Shown: positions 21,321 through 33,575 of the stretch, in pieces
How the letters are laid out: each line of letters opens with the position of its first letter
Numbering within the stretch: the first letter of the stretch is position 1
Assembly: GCA_015847255.1 (NCBI GenBank)
Contig: JADLZK010006507.1
Location: 434,001 to 498,000, forward strand
Direction: 5' to 3'
DNA from: Hyparrhenia diplandra
Taxonomy: Eukaryota; Streptophyta; Magnoliopsida; Poales; Poaceae
DNA: 64,000 nucleotides
Notes under the pieces: generated by a model
What the model saw: the letters and a program-made list of their open reading frames with translations, nothing else
Database searches by the model: none
Told to the model about the DNA's origin: nothing
Made by a program: the position numbers and the translations under genes

Positions 21321-23305
21321 ATCAACGATCGACTGCCTATGTGGAAAATTTAAGCCTATGTGGAAAATTTAAGCCTATGTAATTATTAAGGATAATTAAA
21401 CTAATCCAATAATTCTTTCAATAACTCATATACATCTATATCATTATGAAAGTTTGCATTCAAATAACCGATAAATGGCAAGATACAATTTGTTCCTAAA
21501 TTTTCCTCTTCACCCGTTATAAAAAAAAAATTTTAAGAAAACAACTTTCAAATCTACATGTAAATGCAAGCTATTATGATCAATAATTCAACATCCATGA
21601 GTTAAAAGTTACATTAGCATAAATAGTTATATTTAATACGAAAAACTTATCAAGCATGGAAATATATTCTTAACAAACCACGTAAAAACGATACTTACAG
21701 CTCACTTTAAGTTATATTAAGAGCAACTCCAGCAATAGCCCCTAAAATAGGGCCCCTACTTTTCATTTGGTCTTCCTCTCCAGATGCGTTAAGGGAAAAG
21801 ATAAATGCTAGAAATTCTCACATTAATTAGAAACATTCGGCCATCAAAACACAAGTCTATAACCTACCTTAACCATTGGATCTATTTTGATATCTAGGAA
21901 ATTACCCACCTTTGCTATTATATATAGATTTAAAAATAAATATCTCTTTTCATGAGAAAAACCGAAAATGCATCCAACGAGTAGCGTAGACTTTCACAAT
22001 TGCTGACTTAAAAAAATTCCTCTCCATAAAAGATATTGGTGGCTACCTAATCCAAGCTATCTAAGCCAACAAATTCTTCATCGTTCGTGCCCTGCTACGT
22101 CGCCATCGAGGATAGGGTCGCTGTGGCCGTGGATGTCGCCGGCTGAGGGTTCAATCTATCCTGGGCGAGCTAGGGTGTCCAAGTCTACATTCCTGGGATT
22201 TTCAAGGCCGCGGTGCCAGAGCTCTCGAGCACTAGCCCCAAAATAGGGGCCCTACTTCTTAATTCCCTCTATTTTTCTCACACATTATATATATAATGTA
22301 CTAGAGAACATCATAATATATAATAATTTATTTAAACAATGATGATAATAATTTATATTTATTTTTAAAATTAAATACACATTTGGTCTGAATTCAATGA
22401 TAGTCGATCACAACATAATCGACAACACCTTTGCAAATCAAATAGCATAATCATGAAACATAAAGCTAAACAAAAAAAAATTAAAACTGATGAAATAAAA
22501 AGTTAAACATTTTGATTGGACATTATACGTGAGCATTAGTAACTTAATTTTAAGAATTATTTATTTAACTAAACAGAACATGATACAATAAATTTAACAT
22601 CATGAGTGTCATGGTGCATGTTGAAAGAAATGTTTATGACATTGTCAAATTTTTAGTGGGTAGCCTAGGACGTAGGATTTGGATAAATAGAACATGAAAA
22701 GGTTGAATAAATGATATAATAAGCAATATAATTTTAAATTATTACCTATAAAATATATTACAATAACAACATTAATAGCTAAGGTAAATATTGATTTCAT
22801 GATATCACATAAAGGAATGGAATAAGAGTGTATAAACTTTAAGTTTATTTATGTTTTAACTAAATACGAATGGTGCTAAAAAATATTAATCATATAAATT
22901 ACTCACTAGACAAGTAGAAATAAAAAAAGACAGATCACAAAATTCATTTTGGCATCAAATCTATAGAGTAAATCAACATTGTAAATCATAGTTGTTGTAT
23001 ATGAAGAATTAACAAGCTTCAAATTTGGAGAAAATAATAAAAATTTATGTTTATGTTCACAAACTGCAGCTAGCATAGATTAAACAAATGTTTCCACAAA
23101 ATATATATTGGAGAAACACAGCAGTGCTATGAAGAAAAAAATATGGATAAGATGAAAAACATATAAAACTAATATTTGATAGATTATCAATTGAATACAT
23201 ACTATAGAGTACCTTATCACAACTATTATTTTAGAAAATTAGTGAAGGGAATAAGATATTTAATATAAGTAATTCTTATTTGTTAGTATCTCATAAGATT
23301 TTTAA

Positions 23306-23335
23306 CCCGTGCAGGAGCACGGGTTGGTGAACTAG
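23306..23335 (+). terminator. Helitron 3' terminal hairpin and CTAG
   Basis: The hairpin stem is 23,306-23,312 with 23,317-23,323 and has a 4-nt loop. TTGGTGAA and CTAG follow. This is the signal that terminates rolling-circle transfer in Helitrons, not a transcription terminator. Confidence 0.85.
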
Positions 23336-23850
23336 TGTAACATAATCTAATTACTTCGGGATTTGATAACAGTACACCTACTTGTTTCAGTCCATCCTGT
23401 TATGAGATAATGTGTAATCTGATAGCGCTCTATTCATCGCTAATGCCGCCACGCCTTTACCCTTTTCTCTTCTTTGGCATGGTGGGTGAAGATGTAGAGG
23501 GACGTGTACATGTTGGTATGACGACAACAATGGTGATGGACACCCAAGCGAGGACGGCGGTGCCGCGATACAGACAGTGAGGACTGCAATGGCCGGCAGC
23601 TGAGTTGGGCATGAATTTTTTGTTTTATTTACCTGTTATTGCCGGTTTGCAAACTACTGGCCGTGAACACCATTTTCACCACCCACTTTTATTGCTGTCG
23701 ACCAAAACTGATGGTGATGAAGTTGTTGTAGTAGTGTCACTAGAGGCCACGAGGCAGCGGACTACTTTTTTTTTCTATTTTCTTTCATTAATAATGATGA
23801 ACACTCTCCCCAGGTCTGCTATCACTGATCAATATATATGGTGGCATGTA
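23336..23850 (+). other. Duplicated unit 2, right part after the Helitron
   Basis: This resumes the unit interrupted at 19,085 and aligns with 25,360-25,730 and 37,870-38,340 (CTTGTTTCAGTCC and GATGCCGCCAC phrases). The frame 23,605-24,060 (151 codons) runs across the end of one unit and the start of the next. It is not conserved in the paralogs, so I do not call it a gene. The AATAATGATGAACACTC phrase near 23,790 recurs at 38,316 and marks the unit joint. Confidence 0.45.
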
Positions 23851-25964
23851 CACATGGAACCCCACCTCCACACATGGAAATTTATGTGGAGTCTCATAGC
23901 CAAAGGCGCAGTCTTTAAATACTACACCAATACACACACCCCACACCTTCAGTTTATCACCACAAAGGGAATAGGTGTGGATATGACGAGGGAGAAAAAG
24001 AGGGCAAGAGGTGCCTCACCAAAGGATGAGGAAAAAAAAAACTTGTTTTGTTGTATGTAGAAATAATAGGCACCTGGAAATAGGCCACAACAACAAAGTT
24101 TCACCACCCTCCTGAGCGGGCCGCCTGTGGCACCTCTACCCATCCAAGTAGTGGCGACAGTAGCGGTGGACATAGATCGGATGAGTAGTAGTGGCGGCGG
24201 CACAGTGGAGGTCCTCTAGGTGGCGGCAAGGATCCCCCCACCACAATGGTGCCCGTCTCCCTCAAATCTTGGCAGTCAGATCTAGCGAAATGCGGTCAGC
24301 AGCACGTGGGACGGATCGCTGGGCTTCTCAGGGGATTTTCTTTTTTTTATTGGATTTAACAAGGCGGGGATTTGAACCGCCTCGAGAGATATCGATTTAT
24401 CATGGCGTTTGGACCGACACTGTTGTGATGTGGGCCTCGATTTTCTAGTTACATAACAAATACTATGAATCTAAAATTTGTGATCACCCTCCTCAGTGTT
24501 CTCGGGTTTTTATTTGGTATGCATTTACTCTTGGTGGTTTATCTCCAACTACAGTATGGAATTGGATCCAAACAATTATCTGCGAAACCACAATATGTTC
24601 CACTTAACCTAAGGTTCCACTGTTTTTTGTTGACCACCAAACATATAAGGTTCACCCAATTTTAATCCTATATATAAAATTAATTGTCATTTTTCTGGGC
24701 ACATATAATGCTTTAACCAAACATGTTGACATATGTAAGTTGTAACGTACATTAATAATATATTTGGTGTAAGATGGTTTATTAAGGCTCAGGTACACGT
24801 CATCATTTTCCGACCAACCATAACTTAATTGTGTTCTGTTCGGAAAAGAAGAAAAACATGTGCCATCTTCTCAACTCAATGTACATATATAGCCGGCTTC
24901 TACACAAAACAGAAGTCCTTCAGACAAAGGTCGTCCACACAGCAGTGTAAGAAAGGATTAGTAGAACCATTTCAATGTATATTGCAAACGAGTATTGTAG
25001 CAAGCCAGTGGTAATAGGAGGTTTGGTTTCTTTAGATAAGGTCAGTCGGCATAGGAATAGAGGAGAGAACTAGAGCGATTTTGATGGAACACGACGTCTG
25101 AGGTGGCAATGGTAATAGGAGACATCAGGATAGGAAAAACTTGGCATCGAACATGTCTAGATGACTCGGTCTGTCAGCAAAGTGGTCTTATCGTCGAAAT
25201 CTGGTGTGTCGTGAGTCGTGACATGATATCATTGATACATGTTGGAACAATGGTAGCGACATCAATAATGACAATAAGCACTACTGTAATCATAGAATAA
25301 AATAAACTAGGAAAACAGTGTTGTTAGAAGAGACAGCAAAGATATCATCATTTGGTTCCGTGGAATGTAACATAATGTAATTACTTCTACGACTGGATAA
25401 CAATACAGGTACTTGTTTCAGTCCTTGCTGTTATGAGATAACGTGTGACGCTCTATTCATCGGTGATGCCACCACTCCTCAACCCTTTTCTCCTTTGGCA
25501 TAGTGGGTGAAGACACAGAAGGATGCGCGCTCGTATAACGTCAACAATTGCGATGGACACACAAGCGAGGACTGCGGTGGCTGGGACATTAGGTGGGAAT
25601 GACCCTTTTTTTGTTTTTTATATACTTTTTTATTGCTGGCTTGCAAACTTGTGACCGTTGACACCATTTTCACCACCCACTTTCACTGCTGTCGAGCAAA
25701 ACTGACGGCGATGAAGTTATTGTGGTCTTAATTCACTCATGCAAATTGATGGCAAATATTCTGTCATTTCGTCACCACCCAGCCTAAGGGCGATGGATAA
25801 CAGAGGAGAAAAATGAGAGGCCAAAGGTTGCCTCAGGGACGGTGAAGGGAAAACACATACAAAACATTTCTCCTAGGAATGGCAGACACCATGGAATAGT
25901 GTAGTGCGTCAGGATGCTGTGCGATGTTGTTCCACACTTAGAATGCTTCCTCACGGGGGTGACT
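23850..25964 (+). other. Duplicated unit 2, full copy at 23.9-25.9 kb
   Basis: A TTTAAATA box (23,914-23,921) and then ATG at 23,984 head a 26-codon frame. The frame 24,191-24,448 (85 codons) ends with LTRRGFEPPREISIYHGVW...VVMWASIF, closely matched by 36,737-37,015. The frame 24,465-24,665 (66 codons) contains a hydrophobic run around FVITLLSVLGFLFGMHLLLV that could span a membrane. A module-3 ATATATA lies at 24,885. The right edge is the Copia LTR at 25,965; the paralog at 38,700-38,740 shows the site without it. Product unknown. Confidence 0.45.
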
Positions 25965-26238
25965 TGTTAGAATATATGAGATCTTGTGTAACAAACATTG
26001 CATATGTAACAAACACGCATTGTAACGTGGCAATGACTACGGGTGCGTGATCAAGATGTACACGGCAGATAGGATAGATGAGATAGTTAGTTCAGACCTA
26101 GATATCAATACCGTGTACCTTGGGAAACCTTGCATGCCAAGTTTCCTTGTAATCCAAGCTTTTTGTAAACTATATATATGGAACATGGAACTGATCGTAA
26201 GCCAAGATAGGCATCTATCGTTAGCGCTAGCTTTCACA
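25965..26238 (+). mobile_element. 5' LTR of a Copia element, 274 bp
   Basis: It begins TGTTAGAAT, directly after sequence that continues uninterrupted in the paralog (GGGGTGACT at 38,720), and ends CA before a primer-binding site. A TATATATATGG box lies at about 26,168. The matching 3' LTR was not found in the window, so the element is truncated. Confidence 0.75.
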
Positions 26239-26252
26239 TGGTAATCAGAGCT
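26239..26252 (+). promoter_or_regulatory. Primer-binding site, initiator-tRNA-Met type
   Basis: TGGTAATCAGAGCT adjoins the LTR. It matches the usual Copia site TGGTATCAGAGC, with one extra A. This is where minus-strand cDNA synthesis would start. Confidence 0.75.
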
Positions 26253-26274
26253 ACCCTTCCAAATACATCTAGCA

Positions 26275-26958
26275 ATGACTTCATCTTCCTCCGCTGCCGC
26301 CAACTCCAAATATTCGCCATTCGATCCCGTGATCTCAGAAAAGCTGACGCGTGACAACTTCCTCCTATGGAATACTCAAGTCATGCCCGGCATTAGGGCA
26401 GCCCAATTTGAAGGTTGCCTAGATGGAACCAAGGTTGCTCTTGCCAAGGCCGTCGAGCTCGCCAAAGAAGACAAGACGAAGGTCACCATGCCCAACCCGA
26501 GTATCAAACCTGGGTCAAGGACGACCGCAGCTGCTGGCGCACCTGAACAACTCCCTATCAAGGGAGATCCTCGGTCAGGTGGTGGGGAAGACCACTGCCG
26601 CCGCCATGGGCTGAACTCGAAGATATGTTGCAGGCGCAGTCACAAGCTCGTTTGACAAATCTCCGTATGCAGCTCAAAAACTACAAGAAGGCCTCACCGC
26701 TCCTGCCTACTACCAAGACCAAGGCTCTTGGAGATGAGCTCGCTGCTGTAAGAAGGCGGTCCATGATGATGAGATGGTAACCTTCATCCTGGCCGCCTCG
26801 ACTTCGACTACAATCCGCTGGTGTTAGCGGTTCTTGGATGCACCACACCGATCTCGCTGAGCGACGTCTATGCTCAGCTGCTCGCCACGACACGCCTACA
26901 GATGCTCCGGGACAACCACAATGCAGCACATAACTCGCCGGGTCAATGTGGAGGTCCC
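26275..26958 (+). pseudogene. gag: Copia gag (gag-polypeptide, UBN2-like), 5' part, frameshifted
   Basis: The ATG at 26,275 lies 23 bp past the PBS. Residues 1-70 read a typical plant Copia Gag start (VISEKLTRDNFLLWNTQV, then a GCLDGT segment). Sequence in other frames continues the protein: LLAHLNNSLSREILGQVVG at about 26,520, WAELEDMLQAQSQARLTNLR at 26,605-26,665, KALGDELAAV and FILAGLDFDYNPLVL-like up to 26,825, then SDVYAQLLAT..RLQMLRDNHNAAHN to 26,940. At least three frameshifts occur. The gene is cut at 26,958 by the Gypsy element and resumes at 35,279. Confidence 0.8.
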
Positions 26959-28684
26959 TGTTGGCATTTCTTAGCGCAATCAAAGGAAATAGGTATAAAA
27001 CCCATCCCCAATAAAAGCGCCCGAAATGCAAATCACCGACATTCCCAAGTAAACCACCATGTCGGTGATCCAAAAATGAGATTGTCAACGGGATAGATCT
27101 TGCCATCTTAGATATTCATCCGCAAAGCGCCGCGGATCTATCATTGTAGCATTTCACCCGAAGTATTCAGGGTATCGTTATTTATATTTTCCCCAAAGGA
27201 AGGCATGTGATTAATAAATTAGCATGGCATCCGAATAGAGGAACATGTGTTTGCTTAGACCAAAATGTTCATAACAGGGTAAGCAATAATGGTTCATGGA
27301 TAGTGTGACACACTTAAGAATCCACCAAAGAAAAGGATAAAGAAAATAGATAAAGAATAAATGAATAAATGAATAACCTAAAGGAGTAATTCTAATGTAT
27401 CTAGTCATGGCCATACAAATGAATAGTTAGGATCATATGCAAACTGATTTAGTCGTGGTTAGGTCTAGGATAACGGGAGACTCTAGATACCATACGCCCG
27501 ATAGGAAGCATTTACTTAACTCCTACAAAGACAAAGTAACGTGGGGATTTCAAGGGGCCGGTCAAGGCTTGTCACCGACCCAAGCGCCCTACCCCCTCAA
27601 CCGTGGCATGCACTCATATCCCTTGAGGTGTCGTAATACCCGAGCACCATGCCCAAGATATTAGAGCACTACTCTTGTCCCCCGGGATCCCCACTCGTCG
27701 AATGGACGGACTAGAACAAGAGCAAACCCGAAGGAACAACGAACCGATATCCCACCTCTAATCAAGTTAGGCATATGATGATCGATGAAGAAATGTGATG
27801 AACATGTCAAGATTATGATATGTAAACTATATGCTAGTTCATATACCAACACAAGAACATGAACAAAACTATACTCTAGTTCATAAGTTAGGCCAAGAAC
27901 ATAGATATAAGACTTGTAAATAGAAGAATGCTCCATAGAGTAGATGTATTACCAAAGCACTTTCTTCTAGGAGACAAGCCCTCCTTGTAGCTCTTCTACT
28001 CCAAGTGTTAACTAAGAAAGAATAAAGAAGAAAGAAGAAGAAGAAAAAAGAAGAAGAAGAAAGAAGAAGAAGAAGAAGAGAGAGGTAGAGGTGGTAGAGA
28101 GAGAGAGATTGCTGGTTTCTTTGGACTCCAAGTGGTGTGTGTTGAGAGAGGGAGAGAGGGGGCCTACTTATACACTTGGAGGAGGGGCCTAAGTGCTAAT
28201 TTACATCAAAACCGACACAGTAAACCTTCCTTGTATGCGCAAACCGACGAACGCAGGCGGGAAACCCTATTTGGAAAGTGCACGAACCGCCTCCCGGAGG
28301 CTGGGCAGAAATCGCCTCGAGGGGAGGGTGCGCCGCGCACCGAGATGGTGCGCCAAGCACCCCCATGGGCTTCGGCCCTGGTCAGGGTCTCGGTGGGGTG
28401 TCGTCTTTTCGCCTCGAAAAGTTGTGGGCCGGGCTGTGCTCGGCCCATTTGATGTTTTGGGTCGATTTGCTCTTGGGCTGGGTTTTGCAATAATGCGCTT
28501 TCCGGAAGGCGTACTTTTGGTCGATTTTTCCACTTGCTTTTATTATAAATCTGCAAAATAAAATACAAGACACTACAAGTGGAATTTATTAGTGATAAAA
28601 GTATATGAGTATAAAAGGTTTAATTTTACTCCCTTTATGGTAGTAAGTTGTGGGGAAAAAATATGTCGTTGGTTACCGTCAACA
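26959..28684 (-). repeat. 3' LTR of the Athila-type element
   Basis: This is the left copy on the plus strand and the 3' LTR for the minus-strand element. It contains an AAG/AAGAAG microsatellite (about 28,014-28,080) and a GAGAGG run. AT-rich parts (27,730-27,960) are almost identical to the other LTR, while GC-rich parts (28,250-28,520) differ by many one- to three-base indels. The purine tract lies at 28,685-28,700. Confidence 0.85.
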
Positions 28685-29620
28685 AACTCCCCCAAGCTTA
28701 CCCTTTGCGCCCTCGAGCAAAAGAGATAAGTACTTGGTTGTTGATCGGGAGTTGCTACTATGCCAATTACGTTTTACAAGTGCCGGGGTTATAATAAGAG
28801 TTTCTACTAGAGTTTGAATAAAATGGCACATCTTTTTTCCCACCCTTTTATTACCTTTCATCGTAGCGGGGCTTTCCAGCTTTTCTCAAAGCCTTGAGCG
28901 GTTGCCAGATAGAACGGTTATAATAGAGGTGCTTATCATTCATCCTTTTGATCAACTTTTTATCCGGGATTTTATTTAGATAATATTTTTTTTTTTTTTG
29001 AGAAAGCATGGGCTTTATTGTTATTTATATATTTTTGGAGAGGTGGGCTCGCCGCCCCCTAGACTTTTGTCTTTTATTTCCTCTCTCTTTTCTTTTTTTT
29101 TTTTTTAGAGATGTGGGCTCTACTCGCCCTCGGACACTTGTCCATTTTTCATCTCATTTTTTTTTAGCATAGCCCAAAAACATTTTCTTTTTTTTTTTAA
29201 AGCATAGATTCCGGACGTCAAGTTTCTCCTTTGGACGAAGTCATAGCAAATCCATTTACACCATATCATATTTGGCAACAACTTAGACTAGATAGAGCAT
29301 ATGCAACCCACATGAATCAGGTTTTTTCGGGATGAGTTTTAGAATTAGCCACTAAACCCAAACTTTAGAGAACTTCGAATTATAAACTAGGCATGAGGCA
29401 AAGCATAAGTCAGAGCAACTATTCATCATTTCAACAAGGGACTAAGACTAAACATTTTTATAGCTCATATATATAAGCATTAAGGCACAAAGAAGAGCTA
29501 CTTATTCTATTTTTGGATTTTTTTTTTTCAATGCAATATTGCTGAAATGTAAACATGCTAAAATAAAATAAAATTTGATGGAATTAAATATGCAATGCAA
29601 TGATACTCGGGGGTCCCCCC
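28685..29620. other. Non-coding 3' region of the Gypsy element
   Basis: Between the purine tract and the second ORF lie T-rich runs and an imperfect tandem phrase (GTGGGCTC...CGCCC..GACTTTTGTC at about 29,044 and GTGGGCTC..CTCGCCCTCGGACACTTGTCC at 29,113). No frames of note. Confidence 0.5.
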
Positions 29621-29624
29621 CAAG

Positions 29625-31268
29625 CTATCTCGGAGGCCTATTGATCGGGATCGAAGCCTTGGTACCTCCAGAATGCTTCCTCTCGTGCGGTGCGAGTAGC
29701 CATGTTGGACTCCAATTGGGTCCATCTCTTTGCCTTCCGCCGCTCCGATTCTCTGCCGCCATCGTCGGTATTTTGCACATGGGTATTGAGCGTGTGCTCA
29801 ATATTCCTAGTGCGGACGTCGAGGTGCTGTACTGGACACCGATAGCCTCCACCCCTTGTGGTGGTTGCCTGTGGCTGAACCGGGCGGGGGCATATCGTCG
29901 AGCCGTCGTTAAAGTCAAATCTGTTGGCCCTCCATGCTGCGCCAGATCTCCTTGGGGCCACTCGATGGTGCCGAGAAACCGAGGCGGCGGCTCCCACCTA
30001 GGATCATACCCGGTATTACCCCCAGGGTCCCCATAGGGTGAGGCCATGCTACTTGGAACACCGGTGTAGGCTGTGGCGTCTTTGTGGCGTGAAGTAGGGC
30101 TCGTGGGAGGAGGATCCGACCTCCGGTCTCCTAATCTTGCGTGAAGAACCGATGGGGGTATCTTTCTCGCGCAAGCTATCGGCGATCTCGAGCTCAAATG
30201 TTAGTGCTCGGCTTTTATACAAATCGTAAGTCCGGGTTAGGTAACCGAACTATAGTTGCATAGCCAGGAAAAAAGATGACCAAGCTCGCCGGATGGTAAA
30301 ACCTTAATTAAGTGCCCCCTCGCACTAGCTGCATAACTTGATCAAAGGTCCCCGGGTGTAGAAATGTACTCTATCTGCTGATTTTTCAAAGCCCCAATCG
30401 TAGAAAGGCGTGTGATAAGAGATGTGCAGGTGATGGGAACAACAACTTTTGTGATAATATGTAAAAAGTTCCCGCACATCTCCACCATTTGAGCTACCTT
30501 AACCTTGTGAACAACAAAGATAGAGTAATTTTAATTCAACCTCATTCACCCATCTAACACCGTGTCTAGGAAACAAAGTCAACGAGATCCGGCGATGGAT
30601 AAATCTAAGTGATGGGTTTGGATCCGTGAGTGGCGAGGTTTGAAAGTACCGCCCTCATGTGCACCGGATATCTCCTCCCAAAAGTGGTTTTCGACAAAGC
30701 CGGGGAGAGCAAAGCATCTATATTTATTGCACATCTACAATTGAAACCCCAAGAACGAGCTAGGTCCACCCATGTAACGTGATAAAGTGTACCAAAGAGG
30801 CGGAAAGAAATTCCTAGCTGATCCTCTACTAGTGTGCATAAAAACGAATTGTTAGGAGGCGAGAACCTTCCTCCTCGAGAGGGGGAATGTCCTACCATCC
30901 GACCGCTTCCAAAGGATAAGAAGTTCATCGTCCATACCCCGTCCGATCGAGGAGGTCGGGGTCGATTCGGCGTGTGTTGGAACACATGATCCTTGAGTAG
31001 GAGATATGCTTGCATCTCCCGCCCTTCCCGGAAGGTCGAGGTATGGCCAAGGCCGGCTTCGTCGATTTTCGGGGAGCTTGAGCTTCTTCCTCCCGACGGG
31101 TGCAGCATCTTCTTGCATAGGAGAGCCTTCGAGGTTGTCGGTTGAGGGCGGAGCTTGTGCTTGTATGTCGTGAGCTCGTCTTGACGACCGCCTCAACCCG
31201 GCTGAAGATCCCCGGCTTTCTTCATGGCTATTGCAAAAAACGATCGAAGCGAGACCTCGGGTGTGCAA
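29625..31268 (-). pseudogene. Degenerate plant-transposon ORF (second ORF of the Gypsy element)
   Basis: In broken minus frames, 30,850-30,740 reads LVEDQLGISFRLFGTLYHVT and WVDLARSWGFN. About 30,690-30,525 reads FWEEISG...PSLRFIHR.ISLTLFPRH-like sequence, and 29,760-29,638 ends with RTAREEAFWRYQGFDPDQ. These resemble the N-terminal domain and C-terminal tail of the 'putative plant transposon protein' found in many non-autonomous grass LTR elements, as I recall them. Frameshifts are frequent. The role of that protein is not established; it is Gag-like by position. Confidence 0.5.
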
Positions 31269-31863
31269 GGGTTAGTTGAAAGTATGAACTTTCACGCCGA
31301 AATCTTGCTCGGCACAATGTTTTTGGTGGAGAAAATGGAGTGTGGAACAAGCGGGAGAGAGTGTGAGAGTGAGAGAGAGTGAAAATGAGGGGTGGGAGTT
31401 CTCACACGGTGCTCGGGCTATTTATAGCCGAGCCCACGGCCGAGGGTCGCCTTCACACAACATTAGGAGCCGTTGGGCGGGGCCCCGAACGGCGCCGAAC
31501 GGTTTGCCGCGCACCTGCAGGTGCGCGGCACCACGCCCGAGGCAGCCGCCGCTCGCCTTTGGCCGGGCGTGTCCAACGGTCATGAAAAGTTCGTGGCCGT
31601 TTGTGTGCTCTTCGGTTCGGCCGTTTTTCCCCTTTTTGAATTTCTCCAAAAAATTTTCAAATATAAATTTATTTTTAAATAGAAAAATCATTTTAAAAAT
31701 ATTTTTGTATATACTTTTATGTAGAAAATATTTTTTTCTTTATTTTTCATGTAAAGACTTATTTTATTTATAAATATTTTTATTTTAGTTTTCCAAAATA
31801 TTTTGTTAATAAAAATATTTTATGAAACACATAAATATATAAATATATATATATAGATTTTTA

Positions 31864-31901
31864 ATATACCCCATTTTTTTTTTTTTTTTGGATATACCCC
31901 A
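31864..31901 (-). mobile_element. Probable minimal poly(A) retroposition, T16GG with 10-bp duplication
   Basis: ATATACCCCA occurs at 31,864-31,873 and 31,892-31,901, separated by 16 T and GG. On the minus strand this is CC followed by an A-run between direct repeats, like the 24-bp event at 19,024. A second T19 run follows at 31,902-31,920, so slippage or a tandem A-tail is an alternative. Confidence 0.4.
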
Positions 31902-32083
31902 TTTTTTTTTTTTTTTTTTTGAGCAGGTTATTTATAGTCACTGTCCGACTTTCCCCCGCATCGGGCGGAGGCACTCGCCTGGGGGGGTCTGAGGCGGATC
32001 CTTCAACATTCCACACCGGTCTTGATGACGATGATTGCCGGGTGTGTTGTTGCTTGTACCCAATGAATGAGCACTTTACCGCC

Positions 32084-33512
32084 TTATCCTTGATATGGAA
32101 GACGATGAAGCCCTTCCCCTGCATCGATGTCGGCCTTGGCAAGATAAAGAAATGGTCTCCCTGGGAGGAGAGACACATCCTCCTTTGGGCCCATGTCCAA
32201 GACCACAAAGTCCCGCGGGGATGTATTCATCTTGGATCTTAATCGATATGTCCTCCAAAGTATTCCCTCGGCTGCCTTGTTGATTGATCTCGCCATTTGG
32301 AGGACTAATTTGGCAGAGTAAGTCACACCTACCAAGATCTTGTCTTGGTGGCTCATCCCTGGTTGCCTTGGAATGGCGGCTCGGATCGGTTGTTCCAGCC
32401 CGCTAGCGCGTTGGCGGTACCCGTTGTCGTTGTTGATGAAGGCAGCTTCTTCACGGGTCTCAGGGCGATTATCCCCCGAGTGGCCAACCTCACCACATGT
32501 CTCACAGTCATGTGAGCGTGCCGTGGCGTAGGACCGGGCGCCGCTGGCAAGAGCATCCGCGGCGCGCTCTTCCGATCTCTTCAGCCAGAAGGTCCATTTT
32601 GCGGCAAGCATATCCGCCTCCTTCACGGTATGCATGCCTTTTTGTGTTTTGGCCGTGGCTCGTCTTCGCCCCCCTACGATTTGCCACCATTTTATCAATC
32701 GTGGCTGTTGCCCGATCGTTGGTGAGCGATAGAAATGCGCCACCAAAGCGGCGCCGAGGTGCCCCCGATATGGCCGTGAGACCATTGTAGAAGTTCCCGA
32801 GCACCGGCCGGTTCTCCATCCCGTGGTGCGGGCATGCCGTATCGTATTCCCGCAGGCCTCTCCCACGCCTCCGGATGGGTTCCATTGATGTTCCGGCTGA
32901 AATTGGCAATCCTCCCCTCGTGGCATTGGTTTTGCCCATGGGGAAGAATTTAGCGAGGAACGCCGCGGAGCACTTGGCCCACGCATCGACGACTTCCTTG
33001 TCCTTGTAGAACCACTATTTCGCCTTCCCCACGAGGGAGAAGGGGAACAGCGGAGCCCGATGACGCCCGCCGCCGCGACATCTTTGATGACTATTGTATC
33101 GCATGTACTCAAGAAAGTGCCGGAGATGAGCATTTGCGTCCTCGCTCGGCGATCCACAAAATGGACCGGCCCGCACCATGGTGATCAGCCCAAGACTGGC
33201 TCGAAGTTTTTGTCCGCCACATTCACCGTCCGCCCGGTGGGCACGTTGGTGACGGCGGGAGTTGAGAACGCCAGAGCGACTTCCCTCGGGCCATGGCTTG
33301 AGTTGCGGTTGGTGTAGGGATGTCGGTCTCGACCGTCGGGGTTCGGCCGAAGAAGAAGCGGCACGAGACCGGTTCTTCCTTAGGGAGTGCCTCTGGATCG
33401 GAGATGAAGTTTTCGGCAAGGGGGAGAAAACCCGACATACACTATCCCTGTTTTCATCCACAACGAGGAGAAAACATAAAAGGTTAACCTCAGACGAGCA
33501 AATGGTAGCCAC
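32084..33512 (-). pseudogene. gag: Gypsy (Athila-type) gag with protease remnant
   Basis: Pieces of a Retrotrans_gag-type protein lie in three minus frames. GPFCGSPSEDANAHLRHFLE precedes LFPFSLVGKAK at 33,200-33,015, followed by WFYKDKEVVDAW. ECPHHGMENRPVL-like and FYNGLT segments lie at 32,830-32,770. MHTVKEADMLAAK and a zinc knuckle CETCGEVGHSGDN (last Cys replaced by Arg) lie at 32,640-32,450. The longest frame (33,157-32,084, 357 codons) ends in a protease-type stretch (DFVVLDMG, LLPGRPFL, ADIDAGEG). Coding stops before any RT. Gag would package element RNA; this copy is broken. Confidence 0.75.
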
Positions 33513-33575
33513 GCGACACGGTTCATATTCATAGCCAGCTATTTATTTATTTATTTTTTCACAATGCCTTCCCAA

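Larger units (their letters stand above)
19086..23335 (+). mobile_element. Non-autonomous Helitron, 4,250 bp
   Basis: The 5' end is TC (TCTTACTATTATTAATTG) preceded by A at 19,085. The 3' end is CTAG (23,332-23,335) followed by T, with a 7-bp-stem hairpin CCCGTGC-AGGA-GCACGGG 8-9 nt upstream. Removing the element joins ...GTGCTA to TGTAACATAATC, which matches the uninterrupted paralogs at 25,355-25,375 and 37,865-37,885, so it sits in an AT dinucleotide without target duplication, as Helitrons do. No Rep/helicase sequence was seen. The interior holds a GC-richer gene-like block and an AT-rich 3' third. Confidence 0.85.

Noticed and set aside
21720..21760. GAGCAACTCCAGCAATAGCCCC as the end of a DNA transposon
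   Set aside because: A related phrase occurs near 22,218 but no inverted partner or target duplication was visible; both lie inside the Helitron.
23605..24060. A 151-codon plus frame that could be a gene
   Set aside because: It crosses the joint between two duplicated units and is not open in the paralogs at 38.1-38.5 kb; the content is low-complexity and His/Thr-rich.
28014..28100. AAG/GAGA repeats as a possible CRISPR-like or satellite array
   Set aside because: A simple microsatellite inside both LTRs of a retrotransposon, with no spacers.
30605..31108. A 167-codon minus frame as an intact gene
   Set aside because: It changes frame relative to the recognisable protein; it is part of a decayed retroelement ORF.
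32084..33157. The 357-codon minus frame as an intact gene
   Set aside because: True Gag motifs are split among three frames over the same interval; the long frame stays open by GC-rich composition and includes only part of them.
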